DNA of 64,000 nucleotides from Woeseiaceae bacterium (GCA_028279985.1 JANQMR010000011.1:124001-188000); one strand, 5' to 3'. Shown: positions 27,992 to 36,597, counted from the stretch's first letter. Numbers and translations are program-made. The notes: a model not told the origin generated them from the letters alone.

Positions 27992-28215
27992 ACGGCATCC
28001 ACGGCTACCTGCTGGCGATCCTGATGGCAATGGTGCTGACGCCGCTGTTGCTGCTCGGCTGGGCCGTGGTGCAGGGCTTGCGGCGAAGACAAATTCCGAA
28101 CGATCAATCGGACCCGTACGGTGACGTATTGGCAGGACGCGGCGGCTGCGGTCCATGCGGCTGCACGACATCATGCCGACAAACGTCATGCCGACAAAAA
28201 GGAGACCCACGTTGA
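27988..28215 (+). CDS. Small membrane protein with Cys-rich tail, possible Rnf iron-delivery factor
   Basis: 75 residues: one membrane helix (about 7-29), a basic stop-transfer RRR, a short linker, then a cysteine cluster GCGPCGCTTSCRQTSC (Cys54, 57, 59, 63, 68). It is locked into the operon by ATGA overlap with rnfA and a one-base TGATG overlap with the reductase gene. By size, topology and Cys cluster it resembles NqrM, the maturation factor that supplies iron to the NqrD/NqrE membrane centre, and Rnf has the equivalent centre in RnfA/RnfE. No family membership can be proven by eye, so an NqrM-like role is inference. The last Cys lies in a 15-base duplication (28171-28200). Confidence 0.7.
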   Translation: MNGIHGYLLAILMAMVLTPLLLLGWAVVQGLRRRQIPNDQSDPYGDVLAGRGGCGPCGCTTSCRQTSCRQKGDPR

Positions 28216-29072
28216 TGAAGCTCGACGACTACGACAAAGAGGAACAGTTCGCGGCTAGCGTCGTTTCGAGTACCCGAATGACCGAGGAGCGCTCGGACGC
28301 CGAGATTCGCGAGATCGTGCTCGAGATCGACCGGGACATGGCCTACGCGCCCGGCCAGAGCATCGGCATCCCGATTCCGGGTCCGCACCCGCAGGGGCAC
28401 GACGTCCATTTCAGGCTCTACAGTGTCGCCGACACGGCGCCCTCAGAGCCGGGCGATAAGCCGCGGCTCACGATTGCGGTGCGCCGGGTCAACTACATAG
28501 ACGAGTACAGCGGCGAACGTTACGACGGTATCGCATCGAACTACCTCTGCGATCTAAAACCCGGCGATACGATTACGATCACGGGCCCCTACGGTTACGC
28601 ATTCGAAATACCCGAGGACAAGACCGCCAATCTGCTGCTGATCGGCATGGGCACCGGCATTGCGCCGTTTCGGGCCTTTGTCAAACACCTGTACCGGGAC
28701 GCACCGGACTGGCAAGGCAAGCTGCGGTTGTTTTTCGGTGCGCATACCGGTCTCGAACACGTCTACATGAACGACCGGCGCGACGACTTTGCCCTGTATT
28801 ACGACCGGGAGACTTTCGAGGCCTTCAAGGCCGTGTCGCCGAGGCCGGGCTGGTCGGACCCGATCGCCTGGGACTATTGCCTGGAGGAACGCTCGGAGGA
28901 AATCCTCGAGATGCTTGACGATCCCAAGACCCACGTCTATCTGGCCGGGCTCGAGGAAGTCCGCGACGAGCTCGACAAGGTGTTTGCAAACCTCATGGGC
29001 TCGACCGAGAAGTGGCAACGCCGCCGCGCGGAGCTGGCAGCCGGCGGACGCTGGGCGGAACTGCTCTACTGA
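28215..29072 (+). CDS. Ferredoxin-NADP(+) reductase-like flavoprotein
   Basis: 285 residues of the plant-type ferredoxin reductase fold. FAD-binding RLYSVA (67-72) and a later GDTITITGPYG; NADP-binding GMGTGIAPFRAF (144-155); and a C-terminal FGAHTG and VYLAGLEEV with KW near the end. It likely moves electrons between NADPH and ferredoxin, giving the operon a second outlet beside Rnf for electrons from the 2-oxoacid oxidoreductase. BoxA-like oxygenase reductases share this fold, but no oxygenase is nearby. ATG at 28215 has an AAAAAGGAG ribosome site ten bases upstream; in-frame codons further upstream lie within the preceding gene. Confidence 0.8.
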   Translation: MKLDDYDKEEQFAASVVSSTRMTEERSDAEIREIVLEIDRDMAYAPGQSIGIPIPGPHPQGHDVHFRLYSVADTAPSEPGDKPRLTIAVRRVNYIDEYSGERYDGIASNYLCDLKPGDTITITGPYGYAFEIPEDKTANLLLIGMGTGIAPFRAFVKHLYRDAPDWQGKLRLFFGAHTGLEHVYMNDRRDDFALYYDRETFEAFKAVSPRPGWSDPIAWDYCLEERSEEILEMLDDPKTHVYLAGLEEVRDELDKVFANLMGSTEKWQRRRAELAAGGRWAELLY

Positions 29073-29092
29073 ACGACGGCGCGAGCGAGTCG

Positions 29093-30310
29093 ATGAACGA
29101 ACGTCACAGCCTGGGGCTTCTGGTATTCATCCTGATCGGCGTTGTCGCCGGCCTGTTCGTCGGCTGGTATTGGGGTGCGGCGGCGGTCGGCGTCGCCTGG
29201 CTGGGCAAGCTGTTTCTTAACACCTTGTCGATGCTGGTGATTCCGTTGTTGGTCAGCGCCGTGATCTCGGGCGTGACGTCGCTCGGCGACGTGCGCCATC
29301 TCGGCAGGCTCAGCGCCGTTACGGTCGTCTATTACTTCGTCACGGTGTTCATTGCCGTGCTGATCGGCCTGTTCATGGTGAACCTGATCCAGCCCGGCGT
29401 CGGGGTATCGACGGCCGGGCTCGAACAGCCCGACGACGTGATCCGCGCGGCGCAGGAACGGGGCTTCGAGGACATCCTGTTGTCGATGATCGCGCCGAAC
29501 CTGATCGGCGCCGCCGCCGAAACCAACCTGTTGCCGCTGATCATCTGGTCGGTGGCCTTCGGTATTGCCATTGCAAGCCTGGGCAGGAAAGGCCTTCCCG
29601 CGGCGCGGTTTTTCGAAAGCTTCAACGAAGGCATGATGCTTCTGGTCTCGTGGGTCATGTACTTCGCGCCGATCGGCGTGTTCGGCCTGATCGCCGGCAT
29701 GTTCGGCGCGGCCGGCAGCACCGAGGCCTTCGTCGAGAAGATCAGCGCGGTCGGCCTGCACGTCGTGACGGTCTTGTCCGGCCTGGGCGTACACTTCATC
29801 GTCCTGGCGGCGATCCTGCTGCTGGTCGCCGGGCGGTCGCTGACGTATCTGGTAACCATGTTGCGCGCCGTCGTCACGGCCTTCGCGACGGCGAGCTCGA
29901 CGGCCACCTTGCCGCTGACGATCCAATGCGCCAAGGAAGCCGGCATCGACGAACGTTCGCGGCGTTTCGTGCTGCCGCTCGGGAGCACGATCAACATGGA
30001 CGGCACCGCGCTGTACGAGGCGGCCGCCGCGATGTTCATCGCCCAGGCTTACGGTCTCGAGCTGGGGCTGGGACAGCAGGCCGTCATCGTCGTGACCGCG
30101 ACGCTCGCCGCGATCGGCGCGGCGGGTATTCCGCAGGCCGGACTCGTGACGATGATCATCGTCTTGCAGGTCGTCGGCCTGCCGCTGGAAGGGATCGGCC
30201 TGCTACTGGCCGTGGACTGGTTCCTCGACCGCTTCCGCACCTCGGTCAACGTCTGGGGCGACGCGGTCGGGGCGGCCGTCGTCCACCGGTATCTCGAGAA
30301 ACGGTTCTGA
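29093..30310 (+). CDS. Dicarboxylate/amino acid:cation symporter (SDF family)
   Basis: 405 residues with eight membrane helices and two re-entrant loops typical of GltP/DctA. Signature stretches are FATASSTATLPLTIQCA (HP1) and GSTINMDGTALYEA (helix 7), plus GAAGIPQAGLVTM (HP2). It takes up C4-dicarboxylates or acidic/neutral amino acids with Na+ or H+. The ATG at 29093 comes 20 bases after the reductase stop, so it may be in the rnf operon. Import of a dicarboxylate or amino acid would feed 2-oxoacids to the enzyme upstream; that link is inferred. Confidence 0.88.
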   Translation: MNERHSLGLLVFILIGVVAGLFVGWYWGAAAVGVAWLGKLFLNTLSMLVIPLLVSAVISGVTSLGDVRHLGRLSAVTVVYYFVTVFIAVLIGLFMVNLIQPGVGVSTAGLEQPDDVIRAAQERGFEDILLSMIAPNLIGAAAETNLLPLIIWSVAFGIAIASLGRKGLPAARFFESFNEGMMLLVSWVMYFAPIGVFGLIAGMFGAAGSTEAFVEKISAVGLHVVTVLSGLGVHFIVLAAILLLVAGRSLTYLVTMLRAVVTAFATASSTATLPLTIQCAKEAGIDERSRRFVLPLGSTINMDGTALYEAAAAMFIAQAYGLELGLGQQAVIVVTATLAAIGAAGIPQAGLVTMIIVLQVVGLPLEGIGLLLAVDWFLDRFRTSVNVWGDAVGAAVVHRYLEKRF

Positions 30311-30325
30311 CTCGCAGGATTACGT

Positions 30326-31117
30326 TCAAGCATCCCGCCACTCGGCATACGGGTCTTCCTCTCCTTCCACCACCTCCGGCAACGGGGGCCTCTCGGCGGG
30401 CGCATCCGCAGTCGCACCCTCCGGCGCGGCAATGGCATCGTGGCCCCAATGCGCGGTCCCGGCATCTACGGACTGGGTGGCGTCGTCGTAGTCGAAGTCC
30501 ACCACACCGAGACCGCTGGCGCTGTCCAGCCGGGCGGCGACGGCGGCCTGATCCTCATCTTCTCTGCGCGGCGTAATGCTCGCGTTGTTGCCATTGACGA
30601 CGGCGGTGAACGTCGACCCTTCGTCGACTTCATCCATGAACCTTTCGGCGGTATCGTCGTTCATGAAGCTGACGTGCCTGTCGTCGTAATCGTGGCTGAC
30701 TTCGTCCGGGCTGCGGTACCAGTTGATTGGGGCATATCGCCGCATTCCGTGAGCGGTCACCTCGTACACCGAGTTTCCGAGAAACTGCCATAGCGGATTG
30801 TCGTTGTCCGTCGAGAACGTAGCGGCGACGTTGTCCCACATCCGTAACTGGATCGCCTGGAAATCGCTGCCGCGGACTGCGTTCAATTGCGCCGCCTGCT
30901 TTCCCGGCGGCCTGTCGTCAGCCAGCCGCTGCGAAATACGCAACCGTTCGAGACGCGGGCCGCGGATCGCCGTTTCCCACAACTTCCTTTGGGCAAGCGC
31001 GTGCGGGCGATTGTCGGAAAACCGGGATGTCGACTCGGATTCCCTGGGTTTGGCGGACGCATCGTTCGCCACAGGCTGGCGGTCGCCGGCTTTGGGTCTG
31101 TCCAGGCGGGTTTTCAT
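30326..31117 (-). CDS. Hypothetical protein with DNRPxAxAQRKL leader, effector-like
   Basis: 263 residues, hydrophilic, no signal peptide or membrane helix. Near the N-terminus is RFSDNRPHALAQRKLWE followed by KQAAQLNA. This resembles the DNRPEA..QRKLQE...QAAQLQ leader seen at the front of many DUF4157-type and polymorphic-toxin-like proteins. The middle (YEVTAHGMRRYAPINWYRS) could be a small toxin or peptidoglycan/nucleic-acid acting domain but is not recognised. The C-terminus is acidic. The start at 31117 is uncertain: GTG at 31129 or a TTG at 31186 are in frame. It ends 15 bases from the convergent symporter gene. No immunity gene is obvious. Confidence 0.6.
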   Translation of the reverse strand: MKTRLDRPKAGDRQPVANDASAKPRESESTSRFSDNRPHALAQRKLWETAIRGPRLERLRISQRLADDRPPGKQAAQLNAVRGSDFQAIQLRMWDNVAATFSTDNDNPLWQFLGNSVYEVTAHGMRRYAPINWYRSPDEVSHDYDDRHVSFMNDDTAERFMDEVDEGSTFTAVVNGNNASITPRREDEDQAAVAARLDSASGLGVVDFDYDDATQSVDAGTAHWGHDAIAAPEGATADAPAERPPLPEVVEGEEDPYAEWRDA

Positions 31118-31450
31118 GGTTCTTTTCACTTCGCGAGGGTCCTCATTTGATCTTAGTCGAGTACACGCAGATATCCACGTCGTCAAAGCACGATGCGGGC
31201 AAGTCCGGGACGTCTTGAAATCGGCGCCCGCGGCACAAGATACTGCGCAATGGACGAGCCGGAACCCGGACGACCATGCCAGACTCGACTCCGATCAAAC
31301 CTGCCGCCCCGGACGAGGCAACACGATTGTCCGGACCCGCAATGCGTTCCAAAAACCGCCGCTGCTGCGGCCGGGCCGGCAGACTCGAGATTTACCGCCC
31401 CGGGCGCGGTTCGGACTGCTGAATCCCGGGCCCGGTTCGACGCTTATCCG
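31118..31450. other. Intergenic, divergent promoters
   Basis: About 330 bases between the effector-like gene (minus) and the NfeD-like gene (plus). A plus-strand frame runs through it into the NfeD-like gene, but its Arg/Pro-rich translation does not look like protein. A CTTAGTCGAGTACACG stretch near 31154 is the only AT-richer patch. No clear promoter is assigned. Confidence 0.35.
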
Positions 31451-31873
31451 ATGCAGCGCTATTCCCGGATCTGGTGGCTCTCGATCCTGCTGTCGTCGGT
31501 GGTCACGGGCGGCGTTTCGTTTGTCCTGTTGACCCTGTTGACCGCGCTGCCGATCGAGAAGGTTCTCGTCATCAGCGCCTTGTCGATATTGATCGGCGAC
31601 ATCGTCCTCGCGCTGGCGATGGAGGCCATTGCGCCGACCCATGTCAAAGTGGGCCCCGGAGACCGGCGGCTGGACGCCGAGCTACCGTCGGAGCCGGCTT
31701 TTGCGCTCACCGATTTCGACGAATTCGGCCACGGCCAGGTCTTGGCGCGCGGAGAAACCTGGCAGGCGCGGCAGTCGGATGACTATAGCGGCCGTATCGC
31801 CGCCGGCGACCGGGTTCAGATCGTCTGCCGGGAGGCCTTGACCCTGATCGTCAGGGCCTGGAACGGTTCGTAG
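31451..31873 (+). CDS. Small membrane protein with NfeD-like OB domain
   Basis: 140 residues: two membrane helices (about 7-30 and 35-58) followed by a soluble C-terminal domain. The C-terminal pattern G.GQVLARGETWQARQSDDYSGRIAAGDRVQIV..EALTLIVR fits the OB-fold of NfeD proteins, which associate with SPFH/stomatin membrane proteins; no SPFH gene is in the window. ATG 31451 (MQRYSRIWW) is preferred over upstream non-ATG starts because membrane helix 1 follows directly. No strong ribosome site is visible. Confidence 0.6.
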   Translation: MQRYSRIWWLSILLSSVVTGGVSFVLLTLLTALPIEKVLVISALSILIGDIVLALAMEAIAPTHVKVGPGDRRLDAELPSEPAFALTDFDEFGHGQVLARGETWQARQSDDYSGRIAAGDRVQIVCREALTLIVRAWNGS

Positions 31874-31887
31874 GAAAACGCCGGCCG

Positions 31888-32544
31888 TCAGCGGCGCCGA
31901 TAATAGCCGAAATACACGAAAGGCGCCGTCGCGCGCCGGCCGGGCTCGACATCGTCGGGCACCCGGTGCCTGACCGCCTCGATACTGCGAAGATAAGCGA
32001 CTATCGCTTCCAGATCCTCGTCGGTCAGCCGCGCATAACCCGGCCAGGGCATGACCCGGATACCGCCGGTGCCGTGCCGGCCGACACCGAAGCGAACCGC
32101 GTCGGCAATCTGCCAATCGCTCCAGTTGCCGATGCCGGTCTCGACGTCCGGGGTGATGTTCGGCGGATAAACGACACCCGGGTTCCGCTCACCCAGCGGA
32201 TTGCTCCAGGCAATACCGGTACGCGAACCGGCCAGCGAGCGTTCCGCGTCCGGCACGCCGACCAGCGCGCCGTCGGTATGGCAGCCGCCGCATCCCAGAA
32301 GCTCGACGAGGTATTCTCCCCGCTCTACCTGTTCGGCACGATCGGGCGCATAACGGCCGGCGAGCGCGGACGGCGCGTCCAGGATCGTAGCCGCCTCGAC
32401 TTCGACGTAGTCTTCGAGTGGATCGTAGGGAACCGAATCGTAGAGCGCGTCGCCCGCACAGGCGGCGAGACCGAGCGACGCCAGGACCAATGCCGGGACC
32501 AACGCCGGGACCGACGCCGGGAAAATCCGTCTGCGCAGTGGCAT
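31888..32544 (-). CDS. c-type cytochrome lipoprotein
   Basis: 218 residues. The lipobox LAAC follows a signal peptide in which the VPAL/VLA block arises from 12-base tandem repeats (near 32490-32525). The single haem site CGGCH is at about residue 84 and the distal Met ligand is likely in GIRVMPWPGYARLTDEDLEAIVAYLRS. This is a periplasmic membrane-tethered electron carrier of the cytochrome c class used by alcohol/aldehyde dehydrogenases or as a free donor to oxidases; no partner dehydrogenase is adjacent. ATG 32544 gives a proper lipoprotein signal; longer frames would hide it. Confidence 0.85.
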   Translation of the reverse strand: MPLRRRIFPASVPALVPALVLASLGLAACAGDALYDSVPYDPLEDYVEVEAATILDAPSALAGRYAPDRAEQVERGEYLVELLGCGGCHTDGALVGVPDAERSLAGSRTGIAWSNPLGERNPGVVYPPNITPDVETGIGNWSDWQIADAVRFGVGRHGTGGIRVMPWPGYARLTDEDLEAIVAYLRSIEAVRHRVPDDVEPGRRATAPFVYFGYYRRR

Positions 32545-32620
32545 GGCCGCTGTTCCTTCGGGAATCCAGGCCTTAGTCTGTTGCAGTCTGGCACGAGGCG
32601 ACATAGCGGAAAACCCATAG

Positions 32621-34987
32621 ATGAAAGCGTTCCGGATCATCGCCGTGACAATCGCCGCGACCGCGATCGTCGCGGCGATCGCCGTCTTCGTCGCGGCACA
32701 CCATCGCGACAGTATCGCGCGGCAGATCGCGGCGAGCCTGCTTGCGCCTTACGGCATCGAGGTCGAGAAGGTGTCGGTCGCTTCGATAGGCACCGACAGG
32801 TTCGATTTCGACGTCGTCGTGCTCCGCCACGACGACGCAACGGGAATCCGGCTCGAGGCGATAAGTCTGCCGGTCAGCACGCGTGGTCTCGCCGGGCTCG
32901 AGATCGCGATCGGCCGGGTGGAGATCGCGGCGCCGGCCGCCGGACAGGACGATGACGCCGAACGGGCAGACGTCGCGGGCATCATCGACCGATTGATCGA
33001 GCTTCCAGACACACTGCCCGGGACGAGCGTTGTGCTCTCGAGCCTCGCGATACCCGGATATCCCGAGATCGCAAATATAGGCTGGCGATCCGATGCCGGG
33101 GGTCAAAGCCTCACGGCCGAGATCGGGACTTATGCACTGAACGCCGCGATAGACCCGGCAGACACCGGACCTCCGACAGCCAGGCTGCGCCTGGCTGTCG
33201 GGACCCGCGACGCCTTCGAAGCGGCACTGCTTGTGACCCGGGGATCCGACGGCTACTCGCTGGCGGGACCGTTTACGCTGGCCGTCCCGCCGTTGATACC
33301 GGCTTTCGTCCGCCAGGGGCTTCTGCCGGAGCCGGCCGGGCGGATCGACGCAAAGCTCGACGGCGAAGTGACGATAAGAATGCCTGAGGACACGAGCAAG
33401 CCGATCCGGATCTCGGCGACGACGTCGCCGCGCGGCACACCCGATTTGAGTTACCGGGCGGCAGACGGCACGGTGACGAGGGCCCGGATACTCGAAGCCT
33501 CGGTTACCGAGGCGCAATTGGAATACCCGTCGCTGGCCTGGCAGGCGACGACATCGGACGCGAGGCTGCGGCTCGGTTACGGGGCGCTCAAGGATCTGTC
33601 ACTACGCCTGCGGCAGGTCGTCTGTACCGACGGCATACGCTGTACGCTCGGCGTGATCCTCGACAGGGCCGACATCGGCGCGGACATCGGCCTGTCGGCA
33701 AACGCCGCTCGCGTTGCGCTCTCAGCCGCGGGTGACGACTGGCGCGTTCATGTCGACGAAGTATCGCTCGACGTGGACGGCATTACCGGCCCTGCTGACT
33801 TGGCGGCCGCGCTATCCGTCAGGCTCGGACCGGTGACGATCGAAGACGGGGGCTCGACGATTCTGTCCGGGTTGTCCGTTTCCGCGGCGGACGTACGGCT
33901 GCTGGGCCACGAGCTGGTCGTTCCGGCAATCGGCGGCAGGCTCGTTCGTAGCGGCAACGATCTCACACTGGCGCTCGAGGCCCGTTCGAACGACGACGCC
34001 TTCAGGGCAACGGCGACGCTCGCACACGATCTCGCCGCCGCGGAAACCCTGATCTTGCTCGACGAGGCACGACTCGATTTTTCGAGACGTGCGCTCTCGG
34101 GCTTCGTCGAGCGCTGGCCTTACGACTGGGACGTCGTCGCCGGCACCTGGACCGCGAACGCCGAAATCTCGCGGCGCGGCGATGGCCATGGCAATGACGA
34201 TGACGATGACGATAGCGATCTCCGGTTTACCGCCGCGCAGGCGCTGGAGGCGCTCGCCGGCCGGTATCGGGACGTTGCGTTTACCGGCCTCGCCACCGAA
34301 CTGTCGATGACGCATGAGTCCTGGCCGCCGAAACGGGCGCTGCCCGTCTCGCTGTCGCTGGACCTGCTCGACGTAGGCTTTGCGATCGAGGATCTCGAAG
34401 CGGATCTGTCGGTAGACGCCGGGGCCGGGCGGATCGCGGTCGATCGAGTGGACATGGAAACGCTGGGCGGCCGCGTCTCGGTGGACCCCTTCGTGTTCGA
34501 CCCGGCGGCCGAGTCGCGACACGTGGTGCTGCGGCCGGAATCCATTCAGCTACAGTTAATGACCGACCTCGCAAACTTGCGGGCGCTCGAGGTTTCGGGC
34601 AGCGTCAGCGGCGTCGTGCCCGTCACGATCGGTCCGGACGGCGTCACGATCGACGGCGGCCGGCTGACCGGCGACACGCCGGGCGGCGCGATCCGTCATC
34701 AGGTGGCCGGCTGTACGGAGGAAATCATGCGCGCGCGATCGGGACTGGACTATGCGCGCTGCGTGCTGACCGATTACGAGTTCGACAGCCTGACCTCGGA
34801 GCTGAGTTACGGTCAGGACGGCAATCTGGTGCTCGAGATGAGACTCACCGGCGTGAACCCGCAATACGATCCGGAGCAGCCGGTGAACCTGAACCCGAAA
34901 CTCGAAACCAACCTCGTCGATCTGATTAAAAGCCTGCAGGCGGCGCGGTCGATCGAGGAGGTCTTCAACCGGCAGCTCGACAAATGA
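32621..34987 (+). CDS. ydbH: YdbH-like intermembrane phospholipid transport protein
   Basis: 788 residues. One N-terminal membrane helix (about 7-25) then a long beta-rich repeat region typical of AsmA/TamB/YdbH bridge proteins, and a C-terminal block (VNPQYDPEQPVNLNPKLETNLVDLIKSL) matching the YdbH family end. YdbH spans the periplasm and works with YnbE and YdbL in moving phospholipids to the outer membrane; both partners follow. There is an acidic run of Asp at about 525 (GNDDDDDDSD). It diverges from the cytochrome gene 76 bases away. Confidence 0.85.
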   Translation: MKAFRIIAVTIAATAIVAAIAVFVAAHHRDSIARQIAASLLAPYGIEVEKVSVASIGTDRFDFDVVVLRHDDATGIRLEAISLPVSTRGLAGLEIAIGRVEIAAPAAGQDDDAERADVAGIIDRLIELPDTLPGTSVVLSSLAIPGYPEIANIGWRSDAGGQSLTAEIGTYALNAAIDPADTGPPTARLRLAVGTRDAFEAALLVTRGSDGYSLAGPFTLAVPPLIPAFVRQGLLPEPAGRIDAKLDGEVTIRMPEDTSKPIRISATTSPRGTPDLSYRAADGTVTRARILEASVTEAQLEYPSLAWQATTSDARLRLGYGALKDLSLRLRQVVCTDGIRCTLGVILDRADIGADIGLSANAARVALSAAGDDWRVHVDEVSLDVDGITGPADLAAALSVRLGPVTIEDGGSTILSGLSVSAADVRLLGHELVVPAIGGRLVRSGNDLTLALEARSNDDAFRATATLAHDLAAAETLILLDEARLDFSRRALSGFVERWPYDWDVVAGTWTANAEISRRGDGHGNDDDDDDSDLRFTAAQALEALAGRYRDVAFTGLATELSMTHESWPPKRALPVSLSLDLLDVGFAIEDLEADLSVDAGAGRIAVDRVDMETLGGRVSVDPFVFDPAAESRHVVLRPESIQLQLMTDLANLRALEVSGSVSGVVPVTIGPDGVTIDGGRLTGDTPGGAIRHQVAGCTEEIMRARSGLDYARCVLTDYEFDSLTSELSYGQDGNLVLEMRLTGVNPQYDPEQPVNLNPKLETNLVDLIKSLQAARSIEEVFNRQLDK

Positions 34988-35045
34988 GCCTGCTTTGCAG
35001 GCCGTGACACATGCGCTAAGCTCGGCACGGCAACGCGAGTGCGGG

Positions 35046-35090
35046 ACAAGCCCGTACAGGACAACCCGGTACAGGACAACCCGGTACAGG
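35046..35090. repeat. 15-base unit repeated three times upstream of ynbE
   Basis: ACAAGCCCGTACAGG, ACAACCCGGTACAGG, ACAACCCGGTACAGG in direct tandem: two perfect copies and one with two changes. It lies in the 158-base ydbH-ynbE gap. Confidence 0.85.
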
Positions 35091-35145
35091 ATGACTAAGG
35101 AGCCGGACGCCGGCCGATGTCAGTAGTAAGCTCTACAAAGCCACA

Positions 35146-35355
35146 ATGAATAGCCTGATCAAACCGAAATCGCCGGTAGCCCTGCTACTCGTGTCCGTGC
35201 TGGCTGTGGCGGCCGCCTGCACGCCCACGGTCAAGGTCGAGGCGCCGAAAGAACCCATCGAGATCAACCTCAACGTCAAGATCGAGCACGAGATCCGGGT
35301 CCAGGTCGACAAGGAGCTGGAAGACTTGTTCGAAGAAGAAAGCGACGTATTCTGA
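35146..35355 (+). CDS. ynbE: YnbE-like outer-membrane lipoprotein
   Basis: 69 residues. Signal peptide with lipobox VAAAC (Cys25), then TPTVKVEAPKEPIEINLNVKIEHEIRVQVDKELEDLF, the YnbE family core. In E. coli YnbE multimers cap the YdbH bridge at the outer membrane by beta-strand augmentation. Position directly between ydbH and ydbL confirms the call. Confidence 0.9.
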   Translation: MNSLIKPKSPVALLLVSVLAVAAACTPTVKVEAPKEPIEINLNVKIEHEIRVQVDKELEDLFEEESDVF

Positions 35356-35365
35356 GGGTGCCGTC

Positions 35366-35689
35366 ATGAAACGACTGTTTGCCGCATTGTTGTTGGTTTT
35401 CGCCCTGCAGGCCGCCTGGGCCATCGATCTGCACACCGCCAAGGACCGCGGTCTGGTCGGCGAGGCGAATACCGGATTTCTGGCGCCGGTCAAGCAGCCG
35501 GCCAGCGCCGAGGTGCGCGCGCTGATTGCCGGCGTCAACGCCAAACGCCGCGCCCAATTCGAACGCACGGCGAGAAACACCGGCGCGACCGTCGAACAGG
35601 TGCGGGTGCGTTTCTATCAGTTGGCGGTACAGAATACCCGGCCGGGACATTACTATCAGGACAGAAGCGGCGCCTGGAAACGCAAGTAG
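35366..35689 (+). CDS. ydbL: YdbL-like periplasmic protein (DUF1318)
   Basis: 107 residues, signal peptide ending AAWA, then the DUF1318 core DLHTAKDRGLVGEANTGFLA and INAKRR/VEQVRVRFYQLA-like helices. YdbL acts as a periplasmic helper that tunes YnbE assembly on YdbH. Ten bases after ynbE, so in the same transcript. Confidence 0.9.
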   Translation: MKRLFAALLLVFALQAAWAIDLHTAKDRGLVGEANTGFLAPVKQPASAEVRALIAGVNAKRRAQFERTARNTGATVEQVRVRFYQLAVQNTRPGHYYQDRSGAWKRK

Positions 35690-35726
35690 CATTGGTGAAT
35701 CGCTCGAAACGCGGAAAACCGGCCCG

Positions 35727-36500
35727 ATGATTCACCAGACCGCGTTCGTCTCGGACAATACAACCATCGCGCCCGGCGTCGCCATCGGGCCGTACGCGGT
35801 CGTCGAGGACGACGTCGAAATCGGCGCGGGCAGCATCATAGGCCCGCACGCGGTCATCCGCCGGTACTCCCGGATCGGCGAGAAGAACCGGATAGACGCC
35901 GGCGCCGTCATCGGCGGGCTGCCGCAACATACCCGGTTCGACGGCGCCGAAACCTGGGTGGTCATCGGCGACGGCAACACGATGCGCGAGGGTGTAACGA
36001 TCAACCGGGCTTATGAAACCGGCGGCGTCACCGAAATCGGCTCGAACTGCTATTTCATGACCGGCGCACACGTCGGACACGACTGCAGGGTCTGCGACAA
36101 CGTCATTCTGACCAACGGCGTCGTGCTGGGCGGGCATGTTACGGTGGGGCGTAACGCCGTCATGGGCGGATATGCCGGGGCACACCAGTTTCTCAATGTC
36201 GGCGCCTACTGCATGGTGGCGGCGTACGCGCCGCTCAGGAAGGATGCCTTGCCGTACACGATGATCGGCGGCACGCCGATCCGGCATTACCGGCTGAACG
36301 CGGTCGGCCTGCGCCGCAACGGCATCGTCGGGGAACGTTACCGGGCCCTGGAACGGGCGTTCCGCGCGATGCGCGACGGCGACAGGACGCTCGAAGACCT
36401 GACGGACACCGAAGAGATCGTCGAATTGCGGCGCGCGCTGACGGAAAAATCCAAGTACGGGTGTTACGGCTTCGCGGGCGCGCCCGACGAGAAGTCGTAG
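35727..36500 (+). CDS. lpxA: Acyl-ACP--UDP-sugar O/N-acyltransferase LpxA
   Basis: 257 residues: left-handed beta helix of hexapeptide repeats followed by a C-terminal helical part. Catalytic His lies in GAHVGHDC, and the VHQF-type block is AHQFLNVGAYCMVAAYAP. The position equal to E. coli Gly173, which measures acyl chain length, is Ala here (MVAA for MVGG), hinting at a slightly shorter chain than C14. First step of lipid A synthesis. With gnnA/gnnB facing it, the substrate may be the 3-amino sugar UDP-GlcNAc3N, giving an amide bond. The last eight codons and the stop lie in a dispersed repeat (36476-36597). Confidence 0.88.
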   Translation: MIHQTAFVSDNTTIAPGVAIGPYAVVEDDVEIGAGSIIGPHAVIRRYSRIGEKNRIDAGAVIGGLPQHTRFDGAETWVVIGDGNTMREGVTINRAYETGGVTEIGSNCYFMTGAHVGHDCRVCDNVILTNGVVLGGHVTVGRNAVMGGYAGAHQFLNVGAYCMVAAYAPLRKDALPYTMIGGTPIRHYRLNAVGLRRNGIVGERYRALERAFRAMRDGDRTLEDLTDTEEIVELRRALTEKSKYGCYGFAGAPDEKS

Positions 36501-36597
36501 CGGGGCCGCGGGGAGGAGCCGCAGCGCCGCGAGGCGCGAATATACGCGGCGAATGGTTCGACGAGTTCACTCGACAGGACCCTGGAGCCTCGCCAGG
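36476..36597. repeat. Dispersed repeat, degenerate copy of the 56.2-kb MITE-like element
   Basis: GGCGCG..GACGAG..TAGCGGGG followed by GAGGAGCCGCAGCGCCGC and AGGCGCGAA aligns with 56273-56325, and the end TTCACTCGACAGGACCCTGGAG matches the GACAGGACACTAGG terminus. It overlaps the last codons of lpxA and supplies its TAG stop. Confidence 0.65.

Noticed and set aside
34141..34230. Asp-rich run in ydbH as a possible metal-binding repeat
   Set aside because: A short GAY repeat giving six Asp, no EF-hand spacing; likely simple-sequence expansion.
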